Source of the DNA: an uncultured Eubacterium sp.
GTDB taxonomy: Bacteria; Bacillota; Clostridia; Oscillospirales; Acutalibacteraceae
Direction: 5' to 3'
Length of the DNA stretch: 64,000 nt
NCBI GenBank assembly: GCA_944380545.1
Contig: CALWHV010000014.1
Coordinates: 124,001 to 188,000 of the forward strand
In this document: positions 49,193 to 58,364 of the stretch, piece after piece
Numbering within the stretch: the first letter of the stretch is position 1
Layout of the letters: each line of letters starts with the position of its first letter
The notes under the pieces: generated by a model
The model's input: the letters and a program-made list of their open reading frames with translations, nothing else
The model's database searches: none
Told to the model about the DNA's origin: nothing
Position numbers and translations under genes: made by a program

Positions 49193-51820
49193 ATGCAATG
49201 GACATCTTTAAACGATCTTAGAGAAAAATATCTTTCTTTTTTTGAAAGCAAGGGTCATCTGCGCCTGCCTAGCTTTTCGCTGGTGCCGCAAAACGACAAT
49301 AGCCTGCTGCTTATAAATTCAGGTATGGCGCCTATGAAAAAGTATTTCACGGGCGAGGTCACGCCGCCGTCAAAGCGGGTTACCACCTGCCAGAAATGTA
49401 TAAGAACGCCTGATATTGAAAGAGTTGGCAAAACAGACCGTCACGGCACTTATTTTGAAATGCTCGGCAATTTCAGCTTCGGCGATTATTTCAAGCACGA
49501 GGCAACGGCGTGGGCTTGGGAATTTTGCACGAAGGTTCTTGAGATGCCGGTCGACAGGCTTTGGGTCACCATATATGAAAACGACGATGAAGCTTTTGAT
49601 ATCTGGACAAAAGAGGTCGGCGTTGACCCGTCCCGTATCGTTCGCCTCGGCAAAGAGGATAATTTCTGGGAGCACGGTCAGGGACCCTGCGGCCCATGCA
49701 GCGAGATCTATTTTGACCGCGGCGAAAAATACGGCTGCGGCAAGCCGGATTGCGGACCCGGCTGCGACTGCGACAGGTATACGGAATTCTGGAACAATGT
49801 TTTCAGCCAGTTCAATAATGACGGAAACGGCAATTACACCGAACTTGCGCAGAAAAATATAGACACCGGTATGGGTCTCGAGCGTCTTGCCTGCATACTT
49901 CAGGGCGTTGATAATCTTTTTGAAGTGGATACCGTTCAGAATATTATGAAAAAGATATCCGAGATCGCCGGCGTCAAATACCACGAGGATGAAAAAAAGG
50001 ATATTTCACTTCGCGTTATTACCGACCATATCCGTTCCTCCGTCTTTATGGTGGGAGACGGAGTTATCCCCTCTAATTCGGGCAGGGGATATGTGCTTCG
50101 CAGACTTATCAGACGAGCCTGCCGCCACGGCCGCCTTTTAGGCGTTTCGGAGCCGTTCCTTTATAAGGTCGTTGATACGGTTATTGACGAAAATGTGTGC
50201 GCGTATGATTATCTTGAAGCAAAGCGCGAAATCATTTCAAAGGTTATTGAGGCTGAGGAATGTTCGTTCGGAAAAACCATCGACGCCGGTCTCGAGCTGC
50301 TCCAGCAGTATATTGATAAAATGGACGGCAATGTTTTCTCCGGCGAGGACGCATTTAAGCTCAACGATACCTACGGCTTTCCGCTTGACCTTACGAAAGA
50401 TATTCTTGAGGAGCGCGGCATAACCGTTGACGAAGATAAGTTCAATGCGCTTCTTGCCAATCAAAAGGCGACCGCGCGTGCTGCAAGAAAGGACGCCGGC
50501 GCTGACGCGTGGAAAAACTCCGCGGCAAAGCTGTCCTGCCCTGCAACGGTCTTTACGGGCTACGATGAATTTGAAGCACAGGCAACAGTTCTTGCTCTTC
50601 TCAATTCAAACGGTGAAGAATGTGATATGCTCGGCAGCGGCGAAGAGGGGAGCGTCATCCTTGATAAAACGCCGTTTTATGCGGTTTCCGGCGGTCAGGT
50701 AGGAGACAGCGGCGTTATCACCGCGGATGAAAACACATTCATTGTTGCCGATACGGTTAAAAATGCCGACGGTCATTATCTTCACAACGGCAGCGTTACA
50801 AAGGGCATTATAAGCGTCGGAGATAAGATGACCGCTTCACTTAATGAAAAGCGGCGAGAAGCCATTATGAAGAACCATACTGCGGCGCATCTTCTTCAGG
50901 CTGCGCTTCGCGAGGTTCTGGGAACTCATGTTGAACAGGCGGGTCAGCTTGTAAACGAATATGAGGTTCGCTTTGATTTCACTCACTTCAACCCGATGAC
51001 GGCCGATGAGCTTTCAAAGGTTGAATATCTCGTAAACGATTTCATTATGCGCGCAGTTCCCGTTGAGATGAAGGAAATGCCTATCGACGAGGCTAAAAAG
51101 CTCGGCGCGATGATGCTTTTTGGTGAAAAATACGGCGATGTTGTGAGAGTAGTTAAGGCCGGCGATTTTTCACTTGAGTTTTGCGGCGGCACCCATGTTT
51201 CAAACAGCGGTCAGATTGGTCTTTTCAAAATTGTTTCCGAGGCGTCCGTTGCGGCGGGCGTGCGCCGTATTCAGGCTGTAACAGGCCTCGGTCTGCTCAG
51301 AAGATTCAGCGTTAACGAAGGCTTGCTCAAAACCCTTGCAGCAGTCCTTAAAACAGGCGAGAGCGAGCTTGAAAACCGTGTCGGTTCGCTGATTGCGGAG
51401 CTTCACGACAAGGAGCGTACCATTAAAGAGCTTGATATGGAGCTTTCAAAGCTCAAGAGCGCAGACGCGCTTTCAAAGCCCGTTGATGTGGGCGGCCTGA
51501 AGCTCTATGTAGGCAGAATAGACGGCGCCTCCGCCGATGTGCTTCGCAAAATGGGCGATGAGCTTAAAAATAAGGGCGAAGACATCATAGGCGTAATCGG
51601 AGGCGTTTCGGGCGAAAAAGCAACGATAACGGCCGTTTGCGGCAAAGCTGCCATATCTCAAGGCGTAAAAGCGGGCGACCTTGTGCGCGAGATCGCCAAG
51701 CTTGCCGGAGGAGGCGGCGGCGGCAGACCTGATTCCGCTATGGCGGGCGCAAAGGATGTTTCCAAGCTTGACGACGCGCTTGCAGCCGCAAAGCAGATAG
51801 TTTTGTCATTTATAAGGTAA
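49193..51820 (+). CDS. alaS: Alanine-tRNA ligase
   Basis: The 875-residue synthetase charges tRNA(Ala). It has the class II core (LRLPSFSLVPQNDNSLLLINSGMAPMK across motif 1 and 2, and DTGMGLERLA), the editing domain with zinc ligands NHTAAHLL and CGGTHV, and the C-terminal glycine-rich domain (LAGGGGGGRPDSAMAG). A four-cysteine cluster, CGKPDCGPGCDCD near residue 185, is a further metal-site candidate seen in clostridial AlaS. ATG at 49193 is chosen; the frame opens at 49130, but MQWTSLNDLREKYL is the family start and AGAGGAAG lies ahead. Confidence 0.97.
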   Translation: MQWTSLNDLREKYLSFFESKGHLRLPSFSLVPQNDNSLLLINSGMAPMKKYFTGEVTPPSKRVTTCQKCIRTPDIERVGKTDRHGTYFEMLGNFSFGDYFKHEATAWAWEFCTKVLEMPVDRLWVTIYENDDEAFDIWTKEVGVDPSRIVRLGKEDNFWEHGQGPCGPCSEIYFDRGEKYGCGKPDCGPGCDCDRYTEFWNNVFSQFNNDGNGNYTELAQKNIDTGMGLERLACILQGVDNLFEVDTVQNIMKKISEIAGVKYHEDEKKDISLRVITDHIRSSVFMVGDGVIPSNSGRGYVLRRLIRRACRHGRLLGVSEPFLYKVVDTVIDENVCAYDYLEAKREIISKVIEAEECSFGKTIDAGLELLQQYIDKMDGNVFSGEDAFKLNDTYGFPLDLTKDILEERGITVDEDKFNALLANQKATARAARKDAGADAWKNSAAKLSCPATVFTGYDEFEAQATVLALLNSNGEECDMLGSGEEGSVILDKTPFYAVSGGQVGDSGVITADENTFIVADTVKNADGHYLHNGSVTKGIISVGDKMTASLNEKRREAIMKNHTAAHLLQAALREVLGTHVEQAGQLVNEYEVRFDFTHFNPMTADELSKVEYLVNDFIMRAVPVEMKEMPIDEAKKLGAMMLFGEKYGDVVRVVKAGDFSLEFCGGTHVSNSGQIGLFKIVSEASVAAGVRRIQAVTGLGLLRRFSVNEGLLKTLAAVLKTGESELENRVGSLIAELHDKERTIKELDMELSKLKSADALSKPVDVGGLKLYVGRIDGASADVLRKMGDELKNKGEDIIGVIGGVSGEKATITAVCGKAAISQGVKAGDLVREIAKLAGGGGGGRPDSAMAGAKDVSKLDDALAAAKQIVLSFIR

Positions 51821-51833
51821 AGGAGAAAGCTTT

Positions 51834-52166
51834 ATGTGCGTGTTCTGTGAAATAATAGACGGCAAGATTCCGTCTCAGAAAGTTTATGAGGACGAGAATA
51901 TACTTGCTTTTAAGGATATAAATCCCGTTGCGCCGGTGCACATCATCGTTGTTCCGAAGCATCATATCGAAAGTATGAACGGTATTACCGAAAGCAACAG
52001 CGCGCTCGTTGCCGCAATATTTGAAAAGATACCTCAGATAGCAAAATCACAGGGTATCGATTCATACAGGGTAATAAGCAACTGCGGCGCGGACGCGGGG
52101 CAGAGTGTTATGCACCTGCATTTTCACATCATAGGCGGCGTTGAGCTTGGGGAGAAAATCATATGA
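51834..52166 (+). CDS. HIT family nucleotide-binding hydrolase (HinT type)
   Basis: The 110-residue protein has the HIT motif HLHFHIIGG near the end and CVFCEIIDGKIPS at the start, with FKDINPVAPVHIIVVPK in the middle, as in HinT enzymes that hydrolyse AMP-N links such as adenosine phosphoramidates. AAAGGAGAAAG precedes the ATG. It overlaps the phosphoribosyltransferase gene by ATGA, so both may act on adenine nucleotides. Confidence 0.93.
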   Translation: MCVFCEIIDGKIPSQKVYEDENILAFKDINPVAPVHIIVVPKHHIESMNGITESNSALVAAIFEKIPQIAKSQGIDSYRVISNCGADAGQSVMHLHFHIIGGVELGEKII

Positions 52167-52705
52167 GCAGCGAGTATTACGACATAAACATAGCGGGCCT
52201 CAAGCGCAGACTTAAAAAATTCCCCGTTTCTGATAAGATGGATATAGCCGCATTTATTCTTTTCGGCGATGTTGAGCTTACCGAGCATTGCGCAAAGACT
52301 CTTCTTGAGCGCTGCCCGGAATTTGACTATATTGTTACTCCGGAAGCAAAATCGATTCCACTTGCCTATGAGATGAGCCGTCTGAGCGGCAAAAAATACA
52401 TAGTTGCAAGAAAAAGCACAAAGGTTTATATGGACGATCCCGTTGAAATATCTGTAAACAGTATGACAACAAAGAGCACTCAAAAGCTTTATATGGGTCA
52501 CGAGGACGGAGATCTCCTAAGCGGTAAAAAAGTGCTTATTGTTGACGATGTTATTTCTACCGGCGAAAGCCTTAACGCGGTTTCACAGCTTGTAAAAGCG
52601 TTTTCGGGCAATATCGTTGCCTGCTGCGCGCCGCTTGCAGAAGGCGATGCCGCAGAGAGAAAGGATATAATCTTCCTTGAAAAGCTGCCGCTGTTTTTTA
52701 AATAA
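52163..52705 (+). CDS. Purine phosphoribosyltransferase (adenine-type, divergent)
   Basis: The 180-residue type I phosphoribosyltransferase has the PRPP-binding motif VLIVDDVISTGES near residue 125 and a hood region TPEAKSIPLAYEMSRLSGKKYIV split around 60-82, like adenine or xanthine enzymes. Members of this branch are often annotated as Apt, but the substrate cannot be fixed from motifs. Translationally coupled to the HIT gene (4-base overlap), which would release AMP. The inverted repeat before ldh lies 35 bases downstream. Confidence 0.85.
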   Translation: MSSEYYDINIAGLKRRLKKFPVSDKMDIAAFILFGDVELTEHCAKTLLERCPEFDYIVTPEAKSIPLAYEMSRLSGKKYIVARKSTKVYMDDPVEISVNSMTTKSTQKLYMGHEDGDLLSGKKVLIVDDVISTGESLNAVSQLVKAFSGNIVACCAPLAEGDAAERKDIIFLEKLPLFFK

Positions 52706-52739
52706 ATTTAAAATTCCTTATCAACAATATCTATAAATA

Positions 52740-52777
52740 ATCACCCGTGGGTACGGCAATAATACTCACGGGTGATT
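52740..52777 (+). repeat. Perfect inverted repeat covering the ldh Shine-Dalgarno
   Basis: ATCACCCGTG (52740-52749) and CACGGGTGAT (52767-52776) are exact reverse complements around 17 bases. The right arm contains the GGGTGAT ribosome-binding site of ldh, 3 bases before its ATG at 52780. In RNA it would form a GC-rich hairpin hiding the start site. The right arm is followed by TTTTA only, so it would be a poor terminator for the previous gene. Confidence 0.7.
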
Positions 52778-52779
52778 TT

Positions 52780-53727
52780 ATGCTTAACGACAGTAAAAAG
52801 GTGGCGGTCATCGGCGTAGGAATGGTTGGAATGAGCTACGCTTATGCACTGCTCAATCAAAATATATGCGACGAGCTTTGTCTTATCGACATAAACAAAG
52901 AGAGGGCCCGCGGCGAGGCGATGGACCTTTCTCACGGACTTCCGTTTGCTCCCGGCAGCACAAAGATATACGCAGGCGATTACGGTGACTGCGGCGATAT
53001 GGATTTGATAGTCATCTGCGCAGGAGTTGCCCAGCTTCAGGGCGAGTCAAGGCGCGAGCTGCTGAAGAGAAATTACGAGGTTTTTAAAACGATTATCAAT
53101 CCTGTCATCAATTCTGGCTTCAGCGGCGTGTTCCTTGTTGCCACAAATCCCGTTGATGTTATGACCGAGGTCGTGCGCAGTCTTTCAGGCTTTCCGGCTC
53201 AGCGTGTCATCGGTTCCGGCACAACGCTTGATACGGCGCGGCTCAGATATATGATAGGCGAATACTTCAAGGTGGATCCGAGAAATGTGCACGCTTATGT
53301 TATGGGAGAGCACGGCGATTCGGAATTTGTTGCGTGGAGCAGCGCAATGCTTTCCGTAATAAGAATCAAAGAGCTTGAAAATCATAATGAAAATATGATG
53401 GCGCAGCTTGATGAAATAGCCGTAAATGTGCGTGAATCCGCATATAAGATTATCAAGGCAAAAAAAGCAACTTATTACGGCATCGGTATGGTGCTCGCCA
53501 GGCTCACAAAAGCGGTTCTCGGCGATGAAAATTCAATATTTACGGTTTCAGCCCGTTTAAACGGCGAGTATTCTCAAAGCGGGATTTATATCGGCGTGCC
53601 GTCTTTGATAAACCGGCAGGGCGTAAGAAAAATCATTGAGATAAATTTAAGCGATGATGAAAAGCAAAAGCTCTTGCGCTCCTGCGGCGTTATAAGAGAA
53701 ATGCTCGGTGAAATAGATATGAAATAA
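52780..53727 (+). CDS. ldh: L-lactate dehydrogenase
   Basis: The 315-residue enzyme reduces pyruvate to L-lactate with NADH. Motifs: AVIGVGMVGMSYAYALL (Rossmann), the Q of AGVAQLQGESR that marks LDH rather than malate dehydrogenase, ATNPVDVMT, SGTTLDTARLRYMIG and GEHGDSEFVAWS with the catalytic histidine. ATG at 52780 gives MLNDSKKVAVIG; an in-frame GTG at 52747 would add 11 residues encoded by the hairpin. Regulation by an SD-covering hairpin is possible. rex lies downstream on the other strand. Confidence 0.95.
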   Translation: MLNDSKKVAVIGVGMVGMSYAYALLNQNICDELCLIDINKERARGEAMDLSHGLPFAPGSTKIYAGDYGDCGDMDLIVICAGVAQLQGESRRELLKRNYEVFKTIINPVINSGFSGVFLVATNPVDVMTEVVRSLSGFPAQRVIGSGTTLDTARLRYMIGEYFKVDPRNVHAYVMGEHGDSEFVAWSSAMLSVIRIKELENHNENMMAQLDEIAVNVRESAYKIIKAKKATYYGIGMVLARLTKAVLGDENSIFTVSARLNGEYSQSGIYIGVPSLINRQGVRKIIEINLSDDEKQKLLRSCGVIREMLGEIDMK

Positions 53728-53729
53728 AT

Positions 53730-53761
53730 AAAGCTGTGTTTCAAAAGAGACACAGCTTTTG
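53730..53761. terminator. Bidirectional terminator between ldh and the rex operon
   Basis: The stem AAAGCTGTGTtTC / GAgACACAGCTTT around AAAA, with A and T runs at its ends, serves both converging units. Confidence 0.9.
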
Positions 53762-53764
53762 GTT

Positions 53765-54457
53765 TTATTGATTGTTTTGCAGCAGATATGTGCCGCTTTG
53801 AAGAACGGCTATCGCGTAGTCGCCGAATTTATGAAACCGCCTGACCGGCTCTTCAAATGTGATATAATCGGAAACAGTTAAATCGTTTCCGTCAATCTTG
53901 CGCACCTTGTTGCCGCCTGCGCAAACATAGATGTTTCCGCCGTCCGTCGAAATATGCGTAGGCTTCGGAAAGGTGGCGGCGTCCCTGCCGCCGAGCCTAA
54001 GGTCAACCTGCATATTTTGGCTGGAATATCTTATTGCGCAGCTCTCCGCGGGGCATATGCACCAGAAATATTTGCCGTCAAGAGAAAGAGAGCATACGGC
54101 TTCTTCGTGGTATTTAAAATAGCCGTTCCAGACAAGCTCGCCGTCCCTGTCAAAAATGCCCGCCTCGCCGTTGGGGTAGAGCACCAATACGCGGCGGTCG
54201 TAAAGAATCGCGGCGTCGCACTGAACGAAATTAGGCATTGCAGTGCTTATCTGCTCGTATGCAGTGCCGAATTTTTTGTAAAGATACGCCTTTTTGGTAA
54301 GCACCTCAAGCTCTTTCTTTTCAAAATCCACAACGCTGTAGCCGGCCTTGAACTGATTTGTGTCCAAAATAGGATTTTTTTCAACAATCACTGCCTTGCC
54401 GTCGTCATATCGCAAAACATCAACTATTTCCTTTGAACTAATCTTTATCAAATTCAA
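53765..54457 (-). CDS. Uncharacterised protein coupled to rex (beta-propeller-like)
   Basis: A 230-residue soluble protein with no signal peptide. Repeated short beta-strand units, such as DAAILYDRRVLVLYPNGEAGIFD, AVCSLSLDGKYFWCI, ISTDGGNIYVCAGG and FGDYAIAVLQSGTYLL (each about 40-45 residues apart), look like blades of a small or partial beta-propeller; a WD- or NHL-type fold is likely but no signature is clear. Its ATG overlaps the rex stop (ATGA), so it is translated with Rex and could modulate it or act in the same redox response. I recognise no family. Confidence 0.65.
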   Translation of the reverse strand: MNLIKISSKEIVDVLRYDDGKAVIVEKNPILDTNQFKAGYSVVDFEKKELEVLTKKAYLYKKFGTAYEQISTAMPNFVQCDAAILYDRRVLVLYPNGEAGIFDRDGELVWNGYFKYHEEAVCSLSLDGKYFWCICPAESCAIRYSSQNMQVDLRLGGRDAATFPKPTHISTDGGNIYVCAGGNKVRKIDGNDLTVSDYITFEEPVRRFHKFGDYAIAVLQSGTYLLQNNQ

Positions 54458-55089
54458 ACCTCCGTTGAAGTCAGATAGCCGAGGGTCATAAGGCTGTCCG
54501 TAAGATGCACATTTTCAACAAGCACCTCCGGGTGAGCCATGGAAATATCGTAGTTGCTGAAATTCCAGAAAGCCTTAACTCCGAGGTTGATAAGCAGGTC
54601 CGTAAGCTCTCGCATATCGTTTGACGGGATGCAGATAACTGCGCAAAGCGGGCGGTTGTCTATACAGAAATTTTCTATATAATCGATATTTCTTACGGGA
54701 ATACCTTTTATCATCTTGCCGCATATCGCTTCGTTTTTATCAAATATGCCGATAACCTTGAAGCCGCTGTTGACGCTGAAGATTTTGTTGCAAACGGCTT
54801 TGCCGAGATTGCCGGCGCCGATAAGGATGGTTTTGCGCTCTTTTTCAACACCGAGTATCTCGCCGATCTTGGCGTGAAGCTCCGGCACATTGTAGCCGTA
54901 GCCTTGCTGACCGAAGCCGCCGAAGCAGTTGAAGTCGTGGCGTATTTGAGACGCGGTAAGCCCCATTCTGTTTGCAAGCTCCTTAGAGCTGATCCTGACT
55001 ATCCCGTTTTCCTTAAGGCTTTGAAGAAATCTGTAATATCTCGGCAGTCTTTTTATAACGGATATTGATATTTCTTCTTTTTTCTCCAT
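54454..55089 (-). CDS. rex: Redox-sensing transcriptional repressor Rex
   Basis: The 211-residue repressor has an N-terminal winged helix (RLPRYYRFLQSL, and MGLTASQIRHDFNCFGGFGQQGYGY) and a C-terminal Rossmann domain with ILIGAGNLGKAV. It leaves its operators when NADH rises, and in anaerobes controls fermentation and hydrogen genes. The second ATG (55089) is preferred because AGAGGT lies 6 bases ahead; the first ATG (55095) touches that site. It is co-oriented with icd and acn, 15 bases after icd. No clear full Rex operator was found in the acn or ldh promoters. Confidence 0.95.
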   Translation of the reverse strand: MEKKEEISISVIKRLPRYYRFLQSLKENGIVRISSKELANRMGLTASQIRHDFNCFGGFGQQGYGYNVPELHAKIGEILGVEKERKTILIGAGNLGKAVCNKIFSVNSGFKVIGIFDKNEAICGKMIKGIPVRNIDYIENFCIDNRPLCAVICIPSNDMRELTDLLINLGVKAFWNFSNYDISMAHPEVLVENVHLTDSLMTLGYLTSTEV

Positions 55090-55104
55090 AATCATACCTC
55101 TCGG

Positions 55105-56283
55105 TTATTTGGTCATCTCGGTTATGGTCTGCATAACATAATCGCCGAATTCTTCGCAGGTGCAGCCGTCTTCACGGCCTGTAACGGCAAGCTTCTTTTC
55201 CTCGAACATACATTTGTCAAGAGCTTTTTCAAGCGCGTCTGCCTTATCCTGATAGCCGATGTGGGAAAGAAGCATTGCGGATGCCCTGAGCATACTGCAG
55301 GGGTCTGCATATTTTCCTCTGCCCTCGGCAATCATTCTGGGAGCAGAGCCGTGGATCGCCTCAAACATTGCGTATTTCTTTCCGATATTTGCCGAACCGG
55401 CAGTGCCAACGCCGCCCTGGAACTCGGCAGCCTCGTCGGTAATGATGTCGCCGTACAGATTGGGAAGCACAAAAACCTTGAAATCCTTTCTTCTATTCGG
55501 GTCTATCAGCTTGGCTGTCGTTATATCGATATACCAGTCGTCCGTAACGATATCTGGGTACTCCTCGCCGATTTTCTTTGCCGTGTTGAGGAATTTGCCG
55601 TCCGTTGTCTTGATGATATTAGCCTTTGTTATGATTGAGACCTTGCCCTTGTTGTTTTTCTTCGCATATTCGTATGCAAGGCGCGCGATGCGCTCGCAGC
55701 CCTCCTGTGTTGCAACGGTAAAATCAACGGCAAGATCATCGGTGATATTGACTCCGTAAGAGCCTACGGCGTAGCCGCCCTCTGTGTTTTCACGGAAAAA
55801 GGTCCAGTCGATGCCCTGCTCCGGAACACGAACAGGACGCATATTTGCAAAGAGGTCAAGCTCCTTTCTCATTGCAACATTGGCGGACTCAACATTAGGC
55901 CAGCCGTCGCCCTGCCTCGGTGTTGTTGTGGGGCCCTTAAGAATAACATTGCAGGACTTAAGCTCCTCAAGCACATCGTCCGGTATCGCCTTAAGGCATT
56001 TTGCGCGGTTTTCAATGGTAAGGCCGTCTATCTCCTTAAATACTACCTTTCCGCTCTTAACCTCGTCGCTTAGAAGAAATGCAAGCACTCTTTCGCTTTC
56101 CTTTGTGATAACGGGGCCTATTCCGTCGCCGCCGCAAATACCTATCACGATTTTATCAAGGCTCTGATAATCAACAAAATCCTTTTCCGCCTTTATGCGC
56201 TTCGCTCTTTCAAGCTGACCCTCCATAAGGCTTCTGAATCGTTCAACGGCTTTGTCTATTGCAAGCTTTTCGTTGTTTTCCAT
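55105..56283 (-). CDS. icd: Isocitrate/isopropylmalate dehydrogenase family protein, probably NAD(P)-isocitrate dehydrogenase
   Basis: A 392-residue beta-decarboxylating dehydrogenase. The substrate motif SANVAMRKELDLFANMRPVR, with its serine, fits isocitrate dehydrogenase, as does location next to aconitase. GGDGIGPVI is at about 51-59, and the metal-site NLYGDIITDEAAE near 277. The NAD/NADP selectivity loop (HGSAPRMIAEGRGKYADP) suggests NAD. It yields 2-oxoglutarate for glutamate synthesis. It sits between acn (14-base gap) and rex on the minus strand. Confidence 0.9.
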   Translation of the reverse strand: MENNEKLAIDKAVERFRSLMEGQLERAKRIKAEKDFVDYQSLDKIVIGICGGDGIGPVITKESERVLAFLLSDEVKSGKVVFKEIDGLTIENRAKCLKAIPDDVLEELKSCNVILKGPTTTPRQGDGWPNVESANVAMRKELDLFANMRPVRVPEQGIDWTFFRENTEGGYAVGSYGVNITDDLAVDFTVATQEGCERIARLAYEYAKKNNKGKVSIITKANIIKTTDGKFLNTAKKIGEEYPDIVTDDWYIDITTAKLIDPNRRKDFKVFVLPNLYGDIITDEAAEFQGGVGTAGSANIGKKYAMFEAIHGSAPRMIAEGRGKYADPCSMLRASAMLLSHIGYQDKADALEKALDKCMFEEKKLAVTGREDGCTCEEFGDYVMQTITEMTK

Positions 56284-56297
56284 CGGTTATATCCTCC

Positions 56298-58235
56298 TTA
56301 TTTGTTCATTTCTCTTGTGTAGTCAAGCAGTCCGCCGCAAAGCAGCATATCTCTCTGCCTGCTTGAAAGGTGGGATGAATCAAGCTCGTATTCTTCGCCC
56401 TTTGTCAGGTTGGCAAGCATAATCGTATCGTTGCTTTCAAGCCTTTCTCTTATCTGAGGAAGAGCAAGCTCGTCAAGCTGGTCTATCCTGTCGTAATCGC
56501 CTTCGTTTTTAAATGTGAACGGCAGGATGCCGGCGTTAACGAGATTTGCAACATGGATGCGTGCAAAGCTCTTTGTGATAACAGCCTTTACTCCGAGATA
56601 AAGGGGAACAAGCGCTGCGTGCTCTCTGCTTGAGCCCTGACCGTAGTTTGAGCCGCCGATTACGATGCCCTTGCCCTCTTTCTTGATCCTTTCGGGGAAG
56701 CTCTCATCGCAAACAGCAAAGCAATACTGTGAAAGGTGCGGTATGTTGGAGCGGTAGGGGAGGATCTTTGCTCCTGCGGGCATAATGTGGTCGGTCGTGA
56801 TATTGTCGCCGACCTTGAGAATGGCTTTTGCCGTGATTTCCTCAGGTAGAGCTTCGGTCTTGGGGAACGGCTTGATGTTGGGACCGCGCAGTATCTCAAC
56901 ATTTTCAGCTTCCTCAGCGCTTGCAGGAGGCACAATCATATTGTCGTTCACAACAAATTTCTCAGGCATTTCGACCTGCGGCGCTTCACCCAGCTCACGG
57001 GGGTCGGTCAGATAACCCGTAAGCGCCGAGGCTGCTGCAACTTCTGGGGATACAAGATATATGCCGGCGTCCTTTGTGCCGCTTCTGCCCTCAAAGTTTC
57101 TGTTGAAGGTTCTGAGCGAAACGCCGCCGGAGTTCGGGCTTTGGCCCATCCCTATGCACGGACCGCAAGCTGATTCAAGGATCCTTGCGCCGGCGTTTAT
57201 CATATCTGAGAGCGCGCCGTTGAGCGCAAGCATATTGAGCACCTGCTTTGAGCCGGGTGCTATGCACAGAGAAACGCTCGGGCAGACGGTTTTTCCTTTG
57301 AGAATCGCCGCAACCTTCATCATATCAACATAAGATGAATTCGTACAGGAGCCGATTGCTATCTGATCAACCTTGATTTTTCCGATTTCTTCGGTTGTTT
57401 TAACATTATCGGGCATATGGGGGCAGGCTGCCATCGGCTCAAGCGAGCAGAGGTCAATGTCAATGATCTCGTCATAAACTGCGTCACTGTCAGGCAGGAT
57501 TTCTGTCCAGTCTTTTTCTCGTCCCTGAGCCTTGAGGAATGCAAGCGTTATCTCGTCCGACGGGAAAATAGAGGTGGTTGCGCCGAGCTCTGCGCCCATA
57601 TTCGTGATAGTTGCGCGTTCGGGAACGCTGAGAGTTTTAACTCCGTCGCCGCCGTATTCGATTATTTTGCCTACGCCGCCCTTAACGCTCATAATGCGCA
57701 GCACTTCAAGAATTATGTCTTTTGCGGAAACCCAAGGCTTAAGATAGCCGTGAAGATTTATTCGGGTCATCTTCGGCATCGGGATATAATATGTACCGCC
57801 GCCCATTGCAACGGCAACATCAAGACCGCCCGCACCCATTGCAAGCATACAGATTCCGCCGCCGGTAGGCGTATGGCTGTCCGAGCCGATAAGAGTTTTG
57901 CCAGGGATGCCGAATCTTTCAAGATGCACCTGATGGCATATGCCGTTGCCGGGGCGCGAGAAATAAATTCCGTGCTTTTTGGCAACGGATTGGATATAAC
58001 GGTGGTCGTCCGCATTCTCAAACCCCGTCTGCAAGGTGTTGTGGTCGATATAAGCAACGCTTCTCTCCGTTTTAACACGGTCCACGCCCATTGCCTCAAA
58101 TTCAAGATAAGCCATCGTGCCGGTAGCGTCCTGAGTAAGCGTCTGGTCTATTTTAAGACCTATCTCACGGCCGGGCACCATCTCTCCTTCAACAAGATGT
58201 GCTTTGATAAGCTTTTGTGCCAATGTAAGTCCCAT
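56298..58235 (-). CDS. acnA: Aconitate hydratase
   Basis: This iron-sulfur enzyme of 645 residues is the short single-chain aconitase of anaerobes (about 640 residues, compared with about 890 for AcnA of E. coli). The cluster cysteines lie in GSCTNSSYVDMM (about 293-304) and SACGPCIGMGQSPN (about 353-366); substrate motifs SDSHTPTGGG and GGSNYGQGSSREHAAL are clear. With icd it forms the citrate-to-2-oxoglutarate arm; citrate synthase is not in the window. GGAGGGTG precedes the ATG. It is the first gene of the acn-icd-rex operon. Confidence 0.94.
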   Translation of the reverse strand: MGLTLAQKLIKAHLVEGEMVPGREIGLKIDQTLTQDATGTMAYLEFEAMGVDRVKTERSVAYIDHNTLQTGFENADDHRYIQSVAKKHGIYFSRPGNGICHQVHLERFGIPGKTLIGSDSHTPTGGGICMLAMGAGGLDVAVAMGGGTYYIPMPKMTRINLHGYLKPWVSAKDIILEVLRIMSVKGGVGKIIEYGGDGVKTLSVPERATITNMGAELGATTSIFPSDEITLAFLKAQGREKDWTEILPDSDAVYDEIIDIDLCSLEPMAACPHMPDNVKTTEEIGKIKVDQIAIGSCTNSSYVDMMKVAAILKGKTVCPSVSLCIAPGSKQVLNMLALNGALSDMINAGARILESACGPCIGMGQSPNSGGVSLRTFNRNFEGRSGTKDAGIYLVSPEVAAASALTGYLTDPRELGEAPQVEMPEKFVVNDNMIVPPASAEEAENVEILRGPNIKPFPKTEALPEEITAKAILKVGDNITTDHIMPAGAKILPYRSNIPHLSQYCFAVCDESFPERIKKEGKGIVIGGSNYGQGSSREHAALVPLYLGVKAVITKSFARIHVANLVNAGILPFTFKNEGDYDRIDQLDELALPQIRERLESNDTIMLANLTKGEEYELDSSHLSSRQRDMLLCGGLLDYTREMNK

Positions 58236-58278
58236 TTATGCACCCTCCTAAAATAGTTTTTTATTTTTTTGTCAATCT

Positions 58279-58307
58279 ATTTTATAATATCGCTAAACTT
58301 GTGTCAA
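58279..58307 (-). promoter_or_regulatory. Promoter of the acn-icd-rex operon
   Basis: On the minus strand: TTGACA (58307-58302), 17 bases, TAAAAT (58284-58279). A lone Rex-like half-site TTAACAA occurs just upstream (minus strand, near 58313-58319), but the second half is poor. Confidence 0.65.
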
Positions 58308-58364
58308 TCATTTTGTTAAAAAATTCATATTAAATATAATAAGATATAATATTTTAAGCAATTA

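Noticed and set aside
49777-49790. Selenocysteine or programmed frameshift use anywhere in the window
   Set aside because: No gene shows an in-frame TGA or broken frame that would require recoding; all conserved proteins read through normally.
58300-58325. Rex operator before acn
   Set aside because: One half-site-like TTAACAA is present, but no second half at the right spacing, so it was not called as a site.
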